Assembly (NCBI GenBank): GCA_025363575.1
Contig: JANYDM010000168.1
Coordinates: forward strand, 1 to 48,315
DNA from: Betaproteobacteria bacterium
GTDB taxonomy: Bacteria; Pseudomonadota; Gammaproteobacteria; Burkholderiales; SG8-41
Direction: 5' to 3'
Length of the DNA: 48,315 nucleotides
A program made the translations under genes and the position numbers. The first letter of the stretch is position 1; each line of letters opens with the position of its first letter. The notes beneath the pieces are model-generated. The model did no database searches and was not told the DNA's origin. It saw only the letters and a list, made by a program, of their open reading frames with translations. Shown here piece after piece: positions 7,917 to 16,806 of the stretch.

Positions 7917-10019
7917 TCAGGCCACGCCTAGCGCCACGAGCAGCAGGTCGATCGCCTTGATGCCGATGAATGGAGCGATCACGCCGCCAAGGCCGTAGAT
8001 CAACAGGTTGTCCCGCAAGAGCGCGGCGGCGCCGATCGCACGGTATTTCACTCCGCGCAGTGCGAGCGGCACGAGCGCGATGATTATTAATGCATTGAAA
8101 ATGACCGCCGACAATATGGCGCTGCCCGGAGTCGCGAGATGCATGATATTGAGTGCATTCAATTGCGGATAGGTCGTTGCAAATGCCGCGGGAATGATCG
8201 CGAAGTATTTTGCAAGATCGTTGGCAATCGAGAATGTGGTCAGCGCTCCGCGCGTAATCAGCAATTGCTTGCCGATTTCGACGATCTCGATCAGCTTCGT
8301 CGGATTGGAATCGAGATCCACCATGTTGCCCGCCTCTTTCGCGGCCTGCGTGCCGGTATTCATCGCCACCGCCACATCGGCCTGCGCCAGCGCCGGCGCA
8401 TCGTTGGTGCCGTCGCCGGTCATCGCGACCAGCCTGCCCTGCGCCTGGGTGTCCCGGATCAGTTTTAGCTTGGCTTCCGGCGTTGCTTCGGCCAGGAAGT
8501 CGTCAACACCCGCTTCTGCCGCGATGGCCGCCGCGGTCAGCCGGTTGTCGCCCGTGATCATCACGGTGCGTATGCCCATGCGGCGCATTTCGGCGAACCG
8601 TTCCTTGATTCCGCCTTTGACGATGTCCTTCAGTTCGATGACACCAAGGACCCGCGCACTGCCGTTTACCGTCTCGGCGACGACCAGTGGCGTGCTGCCG
8701 CGCCGCGCGACGCTGTCGACCGCCGCCGCCACTTCATCCGGAAACCTGCCGCCTTTGTCATGCACGTATTGGCGGATTGCATCGCCAGCGCCTTTACGTA
8801 TCTCGCGGCCCGCGAGATTGACGCCGCTCATGCGGGTCTGCGCGGAAAACGGCACGAAGGTCGCGCCCAGCGCCACGATGTCGCGCTCGCGCAAGCCGAA
8901 CTTTTCCTTTGCGAGCACGACCACGGAACGGCCTTCCGGTGTGCCGTCGGCGAGCGATGCGAGTTGAGCCGCATCAGCGAGTTCGCCGTCCGTTACGCCC
9001 TGTGCGTGCAGAAAACCCGCTGCCTGGCGGTTGCCAAGCGTAATGGTGCCGGTCTTGTCGAGCAGCAGCACATCGACGTCGCCCGCAGCCTCGATTGCGC
9101 GCCCGGACACGGCAATTACATTGGCGCGCAGCATGCGCCCGATGCCGGCCAGGCCTATCGCCGAGAGCAGCCCGCCTATCGTCGTCGGAATCAGGCATAC
9201 CAACAGTGCCACGAGCACGGTGATCGTAACCGGTTCGCCCGCTTTCGAGACATCGACCGCATAGATCGAAAACGGGAGCAGGGTAACGGTCGCGAACAGA
9301 AAGACCAGCGTGAGTTTCACCAGCAGGATCGTGAGCGCGATCTCGTTCGGCGTTTTCTGCCGCCGCGCGCTCTCGACCATCGAGATCATGCGATCGAGGA
9401 AAGATTCGCCCGGATTGGCGGTGACGCGCACCACCAGCCAATCCGAAAGGATGCGCGTGCCGCCGGTCACTGAAGAGAAATCCCCGCCCGATTCGCGGAT
9501 GACAGGCGCCGACTCGCCGGTAATCGCCGATTCGTCGACCGACGCGACGCCTTCGACGACCTCGCCGTCGGCTGCGATGAAATCGCCGGCCTCTACAATA
9601 TACAGATCGCCTTTGCGCAGCATTGTCGCGTTAACGACGGAGACTGCGGCATCGCGCTTCGCCGCAGCTAGTTTTTTCGCGGTCGTATCGCGCTTCGCTG
9701 CACGCAGGGAATCGGCTTGCGCTTTGCTGCGCCCTTCGGCGATGGCCTCGGCAAAATTGGCAAACAACACCGTGAACCACAGCCAGAACGTCACCGCAAG
9801 GATAAACCCAGCGGGCGCTTCGCCCGCGCCTGCCAGCGCCTGCAACCACAACAAAGTAGTCAGCAGGCTGCCGATGTAAACAACGAACATGACCGGGTTG
9901 CGCCATTGATGCTGCGGCAGAAGCTTGATGCAGGCATCGATCAGCGCACGGCTGAATATGCTCTTGTTGACCAGCGGGCGCGGCACAAGAGGGACGACGG
10001 AAAGCGCTTGAGTAGTCAT
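7917..10019 (-). CDS. kdpB: Potassium-transporting P-type ATPase KdpB
   Basis: Catalytic subunit of the Kdp pump, about 700 residues; couples ATP hydrolysis to K+ uptake through KdpA. Visible P-type ATPase motifs: actuator loop AITGESAPV, phosphorylation site [13 protein letters not shown], nucleotide domain, [13 protein letters not shown], and the hinge [20 protein letters not shown]. Membrane helices flank these as usual. The open frame continues upstream to 10091, overlapping kdpA. The ATG at 10019 ([10 protein letters not shown]) is chosen because it lies outside kdpA, 37 bases after its stop, with a GGAG upstream. Confidence 0.96.
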   Translation of the reverse strand: MTTQALSVVPLVPRPLVNKSIFSRALIDACIKLLPQHQWRNPVMFVVYIGSLLTTLLWLQALAGAGEAPAGFILAVTFWLWFTVLFANFAEAIAEGRSKAQADSLRAAKRDTTAKKLAAAKRDAAVSVVNATMLRKGDLYIVEAGDFIAADGEVVEGVASVDESAITGESAPVIRESGGDFSSVTGGTRILSDWLVVRVTANPGESFLDRMISMVESARRQKTPNEIALTILLVKLTLVFLFATVTLLPFSIYAVDVSKAGEPVTITVLVALLVCLIPTTIGGLLSAIGLAGIGRMLRANVIAVSGRAIEAAGDVDVLLLDKTGTITLGNRQAAGFLHAQGVTDGELADAAQLASLADGTPEGRSVVVLAKEKFGLRERDIVALGATFVPFSAQTRMSGVNLAGREIRKGAGDAIRQYVHDKGGRFPDEVAAAVDSVARRGSTPLVVAETVNGSARVLGVIELKDIVKGGIKERFAEMRRMGIRTVMITGDNRLTAAAIAAEAGVDDFLAEATPEAKLKLIRDTQAQGRLVAMTGDGTNDAPALAQADVAVAMNTGTQAAKEAGNMVDLDSNPTKLIEIVEIGKQLLITRGALTTFSIANDLAKYFAIIPAAFATTYPQLNALNIMHLATPGSAILSAVIFNALIIIALVPLALRGVKYRAIGAAALLRDNLLIYGLGGVIAPFIGIKAIDLLLVALGVA

Positions 10020-10056
10020 GTTAGCGGGGCTCCAGAGATAAGGTCGACGATCGCGG

Positions 10057-11865
10057 TCAGTGCGCTGCGTGCAGCGCGAGGTGCTCGACAAGCGGGCCCA
10101 ACGCCAGCGCGGGGAAGAATGTCAGCGCACCTATGATGATCACGGTCGCAATCAATAGCGCGACGAACAATGCGCTATGGGTCGGCAGCGTGCCGGCACC
10201 CGCCGGAATTTTCTTCTTGGCCGCGAGCGCGCCCGCCAGGGCCAGCACCGGCACCGTCAGCCAGTAGCGCGAGACAAACATGGCGATACCCAGCGCCACA
10301 TTGTAAAACGGCGTATTCGCGGACAAGCCGGCAAACGCGCTGCCGTTGTTGTTGCCGGCGGACGAGAACGCGTACAGGATTTCGCTGAAACCATGCGCGC
10401 CCGGATTGGCAATGCCGGCCTTGCCTGCATCCACCATGACCGCGACGGCAGTGCCCAACAGCACGACCAGCAGCGGCATCAGCACGGCAATCGACGCCAT
10501 CTTGATTTCAAATGCCTCTATCTTCTTGCCCAGGTACTCCGGCGTGCGGCCTATCATCAGGCCCGCGACGAACACTGCGATGATCGCGAAGATGAGCATG
10601 CCGTAGAGTCCGGAGCCGACCCCGCCGAACACCACCTCGCCAAGCTGCATCATCCACATCGGCACCAGGCCGCCCGCGGGCGTAAAAGAATCGTGCATCG
10701 CATTGACCGAACCGTTGGAAGCGGCCGTCGTTGCGGTCGCCCACAGCGCGGAATTAACGACACCGAAACGCACTTCCTTGCCCTCCATATTCGCGCCGGA
10801 TTGCGTCGCGCTCGCGGCTTGATCGACGCCGAGCTTTCCCAGCAACGGATTGCCTTGCTGCTCCGCCCACACGCAGACGGCAAGCATCGCAACGAAAATC
10901 AGTGTCATCGCCGCAAGAATTGCCCAACCCTGACGAAGGTCGCCGACCATGCGGCCGAAAGTGCAGCACAGCGCCGCGGGAATCAGCAGGATGGCCAGCA
11001 CTTCCAGAAAATTAGCGAGCGGCGTCGGGTTTTCGTAAGGGTGCGCGGAATTGGCGTTAAAGAAGCCGCCGCCGTTGGTACCGAGCTGCTTGATAGCGAT
11101 TTGTGAAGCTGCAGGCCCGATGGCTATGACTTGATCTTTCTGTGTTGCCTTTTCGGTCACCACTTCGCCTTTTTCATTCTTGAGCGGCTGACCGGCTGAG
11201 TCCAGTTTAGGGTTGTCGTACTCGACCGCTTCAACAAGAGGGACCGTGTGATAAGCGGAAAACGTCTGCACCACGCCTTGAGATACCAACACCAGGGCGA
11301 AGACAAGTGAAAGCGGCAGGAGGATATACAACGTAGTGCGCGTCATATCGACCCAGAAATTACCCACCGTTTGCGCGGTCTGTCGCGCGAAGCCGCGTAT
11401 CAGTGCAATCAGCACCGCCATGCCGGTCGCAGCCGACAGAAAATTCTGCACTGTGAGCCCGGCCATCTGGGTCAAATAGCTCATCGTACTTTCGCCGCCA
11501 TAACCTTGCCAATTGGTGTTGGTAACGAAGCTGATCGCGGTGTTGAACGACGAATCCGGGGCAACAGCGCCCAGCGCCTGCGGGTTGAGCGGCAGGTGCA
11601 ACTGCCAGCGCTGCAGTCCGTACACCGTGAAGCCGCCCAGCAGGTTGAAGACGAGCATGGCAACTGCATATTCCGTCCAGACCATCTCGCGGGACGCATC
11701 CACGCTGCAGATGCGGTAAACAAGGTTCTCGAGCGGCCGCCCCGCCTGATTGAGCCATGCCGGGCGACCTTCGTATATGCGCGCCATGTACTCGCCCAGC
11801 GGTATCGCCATCGCGATCAGCACAACGAGATAAAACGCGAGCTGCAGGTAAGCGTTGGCACTCAT
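10057..11865 (-). CDS. kdpA: Potassium-transporting ATPase subunit KdpA
   Basis: K+-binding, channel-like subunit of the Kdp pump, 602 residues with about ten membrane helices. Conserved selectivity-loop blocks are visible: [47 protein letters not shown] and [17 protein letters not shown]. The frame is open to 11976, but MSANAYLQ at 11865 is the family start. Its A is shared with the kdpF stop (TGATG), and CGGAGA precedes it. The order kdpF-kdpA-kdpB-kdpC is complete and each subunit looks intact. Confidence 0.96.
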   Translation of the reverse strand: MSANAYLQLAFYLVVLIAMAIPLGEYMARIYEGRPAWLNQAGRPLENLVYRICSVDASREMVWTEYAVAMLVFNLLGGFTVYGLQRWQLHLPLNPQALGAVAPDSSFNTAISFVTNTNWQGYGGESTMSYLTQMAGLTVQNFLSAATGMAVLIALIRGFARQTAQTVGNFWVDMTRTTLYILLPLSLVFALVLVSQGVVQTFSAYHTVPLVEAVEYDNPKLDSAGQPLKNEKGEVVTEKATQKDQVIAIGPAASQIAIKQLGTNGGGFFNANSAHPYENPTPLANFLEVLAILLIPAALCCTFGRMVGDLRQGWAILAAMTLIFVAMLAVCVWAEQQGNPLLGKLGVDQAASATQSGANMEGKEVRFGVVNSALWATATTAASNGSVNAMHDSFTPAGGLVPMWMMQLGEVVFGGVGSGLYGMLIFAIIAVFVAGLMIGRTPEYLGKKIEAFEIKMASIAVLMPLLVVLLGTAVAVMVDAGKAGIANPGAHGFSEILYAFSSAGNNNGSAFAGLSANTPFYNVALGIAMFVSRYWLTVPVLALAGALAAKKKIPAGAGTLPTHSALFVALLIATVIIIGALTFFPALALGPLVEHLALHAAH

Positions 11866-11954
11866 CAGAATTTCTCCGGGTAGAGCAAGGCGACGACAAG
11901 GTAGATCACTATTGCGATTGCCAGGACGCCGCCGAGCAGGTAGACCCAGTTCAT
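11865..11954 (-). CDS. kdpF: Kdp small subunit KdpF
   Basis: A 29-residue membrane peptide read directly from the sequence: it starts MNWVYLLGGVLAIAIV, continues as one hydrophobic helix and ends LLYPEKF. This is the classic KdpF pattern, including the terminal PE(K/R)F, and it stabilises the KdpABC complex. The stop overlaps the kdpA start by one base. The start overlaps the stop of the next small frame upstream (ATGA), so the three genes are translationally coupled. It is too short for ordinary gene calling. Confidence 0.92.
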   Translation of the reverse strand: MNWVYLLGGVLAIAIVIYLVVALLYPEKF

Positions 11955-12043
11955 TGGGGCCTCCGCAGGCGTTCACAGAAATAAACCAAGCCCAGGGTTA
12001 CAGCGAAAAAACCGGCGGTTAATGCCAGATACAGGAAGTCCAT
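11951..12043 (-). CDS. 30-residue membrane peptide leading the kdp operon
   Basis: A short frame beginning MDFLYLALTAGFFAVT, with one membrane helix and a basic, Cys-containing tail (CERLRRPQ). It overlaps the kdpF start as ATGA and is preceded by GGAG near 12052. From general memory, similar tiny frames ending in a C-(E/D)-R-L motif sit in front of kdpF in other bacteria, but I know of no assigned role. The coupling and one-helix topology suggest an accessory peptide of the Kdp complex or a translational leader; that is inference. Confidence 0.7.
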   Translation of the reverse strand: MDFLYLALTAGFFAVTLGLVYFCERLRRPQ

Positions 12044-12076
12044 GACATTCGCTCCACGAAATTAGCCAGGTGCCGA

Positions 12077-12111
12077 ATAATAGGGCGCAGCATGTAAAAA
12101 CCGCGTATAGA
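12077..12111 (-). promoter_or_regulatory. Candidate kdp promoter and KdpE-binding site
   Basis: On the minus strand, CTATACGCGGTTTTTACA (plus 12094-12111) followed by a GC-rich run resembles the E. coli KdpE site as I remember it: TATAC, a T-rich tract, ACA, then a GC-rich stretch. The middle is two bases longer here. TATTAT (plus 12077-12082) follows 11 bases downstream and could be the -10 of the promoter for the small peptide and kdpFABC. No good -35 is seen, which fits an activator-dependent promoter. Confidence 0.4.
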
Positions 12112-12169
12112 TTTCCGGCGCAGGCACTAGGAATCGATCAACAGCGCCGCGACTTCGTCGCAGCTTCTA

Positions 12170-13033
12170 TTAATCGCTGCACGTACTCTGCGCGTAGTGC
12201 AATCGCTCGATGGAAATGGCAATCAGCGACGCGACGGTCTCCAGGAATTCCTGATGTTCGTACAAGGCAGTGGCGCCAGTGCCCGGCGAGGCGATTGCCA
12301 GCACGCCGCGCACGCGGCCCGGCGCCTTCAGCGGAAAATATCCCACCGGCTGCGGCGCGTCGAGGTCGGTGCAAGCCGTGTTGTCATAGGCAAGTCTCGC
12401 CAGCAGCGGTGCAATAGGTTGCGACCAATCGCCGTCTTTTTTGTCCGAAACATCCAGATTGTCCGCTTCGTCGGGAAGCAGGAAGGTCGCCCGCGCATCG
12501 ATCGCCGCGCGCAGAAAGCGCCGCGTGATTTCCATCACCTGCTTCGTGGTCAGGGCGCCGGCCAGTTCGCGCGCCATTTCATAGAGCGCGTGGGCGCGCC
12601 GTTCTTTTCGATGCGCGTCCGCTGCTTGGCGCTGCAGGTTCCCCGTCAACTGGCCAATGAGCAGCGCGACCGTCAGCATGATCGCAAACGTAAGCAGGTA
12701 CTGAGGATCGTCAACGGTGAACGAAAACCGGGGCGGCACGAAAAAGAAATCGAACAGGGCCACGCTGACAAACGACGACAGTACTGCAGGGCCGCGCCCT
12801 AGCAGGACACCGACCAGGACGACGGTCAGCAAAAACAGCATTATGATGTTGGCCGGATCGAAGCGGCCTGTTAAAGGCGTGGCCATAGCGGTTGTGGCCG
12901 CACACGCGAGCAACGCTGTTACATAATTGCGCAGCGGCGCATTGACCGGCTTGCCGCCTTTAAGCGGCTCATGCGTCGTGCCGGCATTCGATACCGCCGG
13001 GATTCTCACCGAACGCTCGGGTGTTGGCTCCAT
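12170..13033 (-). CDS. Membrane DUF4118-GAF protein, KdpD fragment paralogue
   Basis: About 287 residues. A four-helix DUF4118 membrane domain (about 30-130) carries LFDFFFVPPRFSFTVDD, almost identical to the matching part of KdpD at 4529-7285. It is followed by an amphipathic helix and a GAF-like domain (about 150-280). It lacks the KdpD N-terminal domain, the USP domain and the whole histidine kinase. No downstream frame supplies these, so this is a stand-alone sensor module rather than a frameshift. It lies 126 bases upstream of the kdp small genes on the same strand. It may bind K+-related signals or modulate KdpD by pairing with its membrane domain (inference). The ATG at 13033 is preferred to a TTG at 13060. 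Confidence 0.85.
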   Translation of the reverse strand: MEPTPERSVRIPAVSNAGTTHEPLKGGKPVNAPLRNYVTALLACAATTAMATPLTGRFDPANIIMLFLLTVVLVGVLLGRGPAVLSSFVSVALFDFFFVPPRFSFTVDDPQYLLTFAIMLTVALLIGQLTGNLQRQAADAHRKERRAHALYEMARELAGALTTKQVMEITRRFLRAAIDARATFLLPDEADNLDVSDKKDGDWSQPIAPLLARLAYDNTACTDLDAPQPVGYFPLKAPGRVRGVLAIASPGTGATALYEHQEFLETVASLIAISIERLHYAQSTCSD

Positions 13034-13150
13034 GACATGAAGTAATTCTCGTGTAAGCAAACACGATTATCCTGTGGCAGGTATAAAGAAGATGTAAAAA
13101 TTCCGACGGCAATGCAAATAACAAGCGTATTCAAATCAGGAGCAAAGCTC

Positions 13151-13696
13151 ATGCGACGACCCTCCGTAGCAATTGCCTGGATCATTGCACTGGCTGCCGC
13201 CGTAACCGCGCTGGATGCGACCGCGCAATTCGGCGGCGGGATGCCCGGCGGCGGCATGCGCGGCAGCCGCAATCGTTCCGATAGTGCGAGTCGCGAGCAG
13301 CGTCCGCCGGTGCGCGATAACTCTCCGGAGCAAATCGAAGACCGCCTCGGCCTGCTGGAGGAAGACCTTCACCTGACTGCCGACCAGCGGCAGGGCTGGC
13401 AGGCCTATGCCGAAAAGGTCGGCGCGCTCGCCGGCGATGTCAACCGCGAACGCGAGCGCGGCCCGCTCGGCAACGCGCAAATGAATTCGCTGCTCCAGAT
13501 CGACCGCGCCGTCGACACCGCGCGCAATCGCCTGACTGCGCTGGAGGATATTGCCGCGGCGGCGAAAAGTCTTTATGGCAGTCTCACGCCGCAGCAGAAA
13601 TCCGTCGCCGATCCGCGTCTTGCAACTATCGTTTCGATGATCACCAGCCCTGCGCCGGGGCAGGACAGAGGCAGCCGGCAGCGCGGCACTCCCTAG
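13151..13696 (+). CDS. Periplasmic LTXXQ-motif (Spy/CpxP-like) protein
   Basis: 181 residues with a Sec signal peptide (basic start MRRPS, hydrophobic core, cleavage before a Gly-rich stretch). The mature helical part contains LTADQRQGWQAY and LTPQQKSVADPRL, the LTxxQ repeats of the Spy/CpxP envelope-stress family. Such proteins act as periplasmic chaperones or stress sensors; the specific role here is unknown. AGGAG at 13138-13142 with 8-base spacing supports the ATG at 13151 rather than the upstream 13112. It is transcribed divergently from the DUF4118-GAF gene. Residues about 24-45 are Gly/Arg-rich and look disordered. Confidence 0.8.
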   Translation: MRRPSVAIAWIIALAAAVTALDATAQFGGGMPGGGMRGSRNRSDSASREQRPPVRDNSPEQIEDRLGLLEEDLHLTADQRQGWQAYAEKVGALAGDVNRERERGPLGNAQMNSLLQIDRAVDTARNRLTALEDIAAAAKSLYGSLTPQQKSVADPRLATIVSMITSPAPGQDRGSRQRGTP

Positions 13697-13728
13697 GCGA
13701 GCGTCAAGCCGCCGTCCCGGAGACGCCT

Positions 13729-14601
13729 CTACTCGAGCAGCACTTTCTCCGCTACTGTCCGCGTCGCCGTCCAGCGCGCTGGCTTGCCACCGGGCAGCTC
13801 AACGGTGCCTTCCATCGTTTCGCCGTTTGCGCGCCCTGAGTAGCGCGCGACACCCTTGCCGTCGGGCAGCGCGAAATTGAAATCATTGCCACGCAGCGTA
13901 GCCGCCTGCACTTTGACGGGCTTGCCGGCGGCCGTCGCGGTTGCCTCTACGCTCTGGAAACGCTGCTTCAGCACCAGTTGATACGATTCTCCAGCAGGGC
14001 CTTTGACGTCCCAGCTGCCCGCTACGCGCGCGGGCACATACCACAGCATGACGGTCGCTTTAGGCACGCCCGTTACGTTTTCTTTTTCCGGCACGTCAAA
14101 GCTGATCGATTCGTCCGGCTGCCAGGCACCCAGGTGATAGTCGTGCGAAACGATGCGCGCGCCCGGCTTCAGCTCGTTAAATATCTTGGTGCGCAGATTC
14201 ATCATCATCGCCGGCAACAGATACAGCGTGAGCAACGATGCCTTCGAAAGGTCGGCCTTGAACACGTCCTCGCGCACGAAGCGCACGCGCGTGGCAACGC
14301 CGGCCTTCTGCGCGCTCGCGTTCGAGAGCTTGACCAGATCGGGATCGATGTCGACACCCATGCCGCTCGCCTTGTATTGCCGCGCAGCCGTCAGCACGAT
14401 GATGCCATCGCCCGAGCCAAGATCGACGACGTAGTCGTTCTCGTTGACTGCCGCCATGCGCAGCATCTGGTCGACGACGACCTGCGGCGTTGGCACGTAA
14501 GGGCCGCCGGTCTTTAGATTTTCATCGGCCGCCTGCACGCCTGCAGCGCCGGCCAGCAATAATGCCGCAACAAATCGCCTGCCATAACAGTCACGCTTCA
14601 T
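13729..14601 (-). CDS. Exported class I SAM-dependent methyltransferase-like protein
   Basis: 290 residues. An N-terminal signal peptide (MKRDCYGRRFVAALLLAG, cleavage after VQAA) is followed by a Rossmann-type methyltransferase domain. The SAM-binding motif I is clear (YVVDLGSGDGIIVLTAAR), the acidic end of strand 2 is visible (MGVDIDPDLV), and VREDVFKADL fits motif III. A C-terminal region of about 100 residues looks like a separate beta-rich domain. The substrate is unknown. A secreted SAM enzyme is odd because SAM is cytosolic. The frame runs open to 15057, but that part overlaps the next gene in another frame and is not coding. Start at 14601 chosen by the signal peptide. Confidence 0.8.
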   Translation of the reverse strand: MKRDCYGRRFVAALLLAGAAGVQAADENLKTGGPYVPTPQVVVDQMLRMAAVNENDYVVDLGSGDGIIVLTAARQYKASGMGVDIDPDLVKLSNASAQKAGVATRVRFVREDVFKADLSKASLLTLYLLPAMMMNLRTKIFNELKPGARIVSHDYHLGAWQPDESISFDVPEKENVTGVPKATVMLWYVPARVAGSWDVKGPAGESYQLVLKQRFQSVEATATAAGKPVKVQAATLRGNDFNFALPDGKGVARYSGRANGETMEGTVELPGGKPARWTATRTVAEKVLLE

Positions 14602-14687
14602 TCCACCCGCCTTGCAGTAATACTGTTCATGAAGAATTGCGGCGGCGGCCGGCTTCCTTGCAGAAGAAAGCCGGCGCGCCTGCCCGA

Positions 14688-15527
14688 TCAAAACCGCAAT
14701 TTGTCGCCCGGGTTGATCGGGAAAACTTTCGTGGGATAGCCGCCCAGCGCATCCATATATTCCTGCGGCGTGCCGACGAGGAACGGATTGGTCGCGTAGT
14801 GCATGGGAATCGCGTACTTGGGCTGCAAGAATTCGCGCGTGGCTTTGGCCGCATCCACCGGGCTCATGACGTAGTGGCCGCCAATGGGAATCATGATGAG
14901 ATCCGGCTTGTAGTAATCGCCGATCAGTTTCATGTCGCCGAAGAGGCCCGTGTCGCCCATGTGGTAGATCTTGAAGCCGTTCTCCAATTCGATGATGAAG
15001 CCGACGGGCTCGCCGCCAAACAGTGTTTCCTGCTTCTTGGTGGCCGGGTTGGTCCACAGGATTTCCGAACTATGCTCGGCGTGCACCTGCGTGATTTTCA
15101 CGCCGGGGAAAGGCGTGATCGTGCCGCCCTTGTTCATGCGCGGCGACAATTCGGCGGATAGTTCGCCCAGCGTCTGCCATTGCTGATTGAGGCCGGCGGG
15201 CCCCCATACCGGCACGTTGTTCTTTTTAGCGAGCGCAACCGCGTCGCCGCTATGGTCGCCATGCGCATGAGTGACGAGGATCACGTCGATCTTGCCCAGC
15301 ACGTCGAGGTTCTTGTATTGCGCGGGCGTCTTCGGATTTCCGAGTATCCACGGGTCGACCATGATCACCTTGCCGCCGGGCGTCGTGATGCGCATCGCCG
15401 ATTGCCCCAGCCACCAGATTTCCGTGGTTCCGCTGCTGCCGGCGCCGCGGTCTGGCGGCGTCGCACAACCGGCGACCAGCGCCACTCCTGCCAGCATGCC
15501 AAGAATATTCCGCATTAGAGTTTGCAT
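14688..15527 (-). CDS. Metallo-beta-lactamase-fold lipoprotein (UlaG/UPF0173-like hydrolase)
   Basis: 279 residues beginning with a lipoprotein signal (MLAGVALVAGC, lipid-anchored Cys near 21). The rest is a metal-dependent hydrolase fold with the zinc motif THAHGDHSGD (about 87-96), further His ligands in HAEHSS and HMGDTG, and PMHYATNPF near the end. The UlaG/UPF0173 branch fits better than true beta-lactamases. The substrate is unknown. It lies 86 bases upstream of the exported methyltransferase on the same strand, and a second exported methyltransferase lies just upstream, so the three may serve one envelope function (inference). Confidence 0.85.
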   Translation of the reverse strand: MQTLMRNILGMLAGVALVAGCATPPDRGAGSSGTTEIWWLGQSAMRITTPGGKVIMVDPWILGNPKTPAQYKNLDVLGKIDVILVTHAHGDHSGDAVALAKKNNVPVWGPAGLNQQWQTLGELSAELSPRMNKGGTITPFPGVKITQVHAEHSSEILWTNPATKKQETLFGGEPVGFIIELENGFKIYHMGDTGLFGDMKLIGDYYKPDLIMIPIGGHYVMSPVDAAKATREFLQPKYAIPMHYATNPFLVGTPQEYMDALGGYPTKVFPINPGDKLRF

Positions 15528-15564
15528 CGCTTCCTCCCCAATAAAAATGCTGCGATTTTACGAA

Positions 15565-16296
15565 CTACGGTTTTATAAATTTGAGCACGAATTCGTCATT
15601 CGGTTGCGTGGGCTTGAATACGGCAGCATCGCGCGGATCGGCGGGATTGCGCAGGAAATTCGCCTCCGCGGCGAGGCGAAAGCCCGCCGCCTCGACTTCG
15701 CGTCGCACGATGGCCTCTTCGATCCGGTGCAGCGATTTCCCCGCGGCCAGGCCCGCGCCGGGCTGCGCCGAATGGTCGGCGACGACATAGTGCCCGCCGG
15801 ATTTCAACGCTGCGAATATCGCGCGGTTCATTCGTGCGCGGTCGACGCTTTGGTAAGTCGTGTCGTGATAGCCGAAATTGAACGTCACCAGATCGAGGTT
15901 GCGCGCATCGCCCGGCAGCGGGTCGTCGATGGGCCGCACCACGTGCACGACGTTCTGCATGGCGGGCTGCTTCATGCGTTCATCGAAGCGCCCTTTGAGC
16001 CGCTCAATCGTGTCGCGCGTATTGTGCGCATACACCTTGCCGCCGGCGCCGACGGCGCGCGCGAGCAGCTCCGTCGAATAGCCGGCGCCGGCGTCGATGT
16101 CCGCGACCGTCATGCCCGGCCTCACATCCATGAACGCGAGAAACTCAACCGGCTTGCGGCGCTGGTCGTTGGTGCGATCAGCCTCGCTGCGATCGGCGCC
16201 CGCCACCAGCGCCTGATAGTCGGGGGCTGGCGCATTCGACGCGCAGCCTGCCAAAATCGCCATAACGGCAATCATCCGCCAGTTCATTGCGCTCAT
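15565..16296 (-). CDS. Putative methyltransferase lipoprotein (COG4798-type)
   Basis: About 243 residues. The N-terminus is a lipoprotein signal (MIAVMAILAGC). The body is a SAM-methyltransferase fold with motif I TVADIDAGAGYSTELLA and later GFR..AEANFLRNPADPRD, typical of predicted COG4798 methyltransferases that occur with export signals. Function unknown. The frame begins at an ATG (16326) that overlaps the upstream gene's stop (ATGA). The ATG at 16296 has GGGAG in front and puts the basic n-region next to the signal, so it is preferred; coupling to the upstream gene remains possible. Confidence 0.78.
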   Translation of the reverse strand: MSAMNWRMIAVMAILAGCASNAPAPDYQALVAGADRSEADRTNDQRRKPVEFLAFMDVRPGMTVADIDAGAGYSTELLARAVGAGGKVYAHNTRDTIERLKGRFDERMKQPAMQNVVHVVRPIDDPLPGDARNLDLVTFNFGYHDTTYQSVDRARMNRAIFAALKSGGHYVVADHSAQPGAGLAAGKSLHRIEEAIVRREVEAAGFRLAAEANFLRNPADPRDAAVFKPTQPNDEFVLKFIKP

Positions 16297-16322
16297 TCCC
16301 GCTGCTCCCTCGTAACCTGCGT

Positions 16323-16610
16323 TCATTTAGGCGGCACGTCTTTGCATTCCTTGCGGATCTCCAGCGGCGTGTGCACCAGGTTGTAAGTTTCCTCCACGGC
16401 TTTCCTGACTTTCACCATGTCGTCCTTGCTCAGGCCACCATCAGTCTCGAGTTTGTTCGCCTCCGCCAGTATGTCCTGCAACGGGCTTGCCTGATTGCGG
16501 AATTGCTCGGTGGCCAGCGCAATATTGCCGAGCTGATCGCAGGTCACCACCGCGGCGGCCGCCGCGCAATATGACCACAGAACCAGAATTTTTATTGATC
16601 GCGCGAGCAT
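16323..16610 (-). CDS. Small exported protein of unknown function
   Basis: 95 residues: a signal peptide (MLARSIKILVLW, Ala-rich cleavage region), then a short, highly charged helical domain with two Cys residues (one just after the signal, one near the end in KECKDV). No family recognised. Its stop codon overlaps the first possible ATG of the downstream lipoprotein methyltransferase, which argues that the two are one transcription unit. Confidence 0.6.
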   Translation of the reverse strand: MLARSIKILVLWSYCAAAAAVVTCDQLGNIALATEQFRNQASPLQDILAEANKLETDGGLSKDDMVKVRKAVEETYNLVHTPLEIRKECKDVPPK

Positions 16611-16806
16611 GGTCTGACCATTCAGGGGCTATGGTAAACCAGCCGCGCAGACTACGCACCGTCCATGGTCCCGTAAGCAGCAGCCGATAATCAGTATACG
16701 CATTGCCAAGACCTCTCCGCCCCGCCGCCGCACGCGCCGTCAACTTGCTATCATCATGTTTTCACGCACTCCATGCAACCACGACGCAGCAGCCGGGGGC
16801 CCGATC

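Noticed and set aside
10177..11106. 309-codon plus-strand frame
   Set aside because: Antisense to kdpA, Arg/His/Gln-rich, with no motif or binding site.
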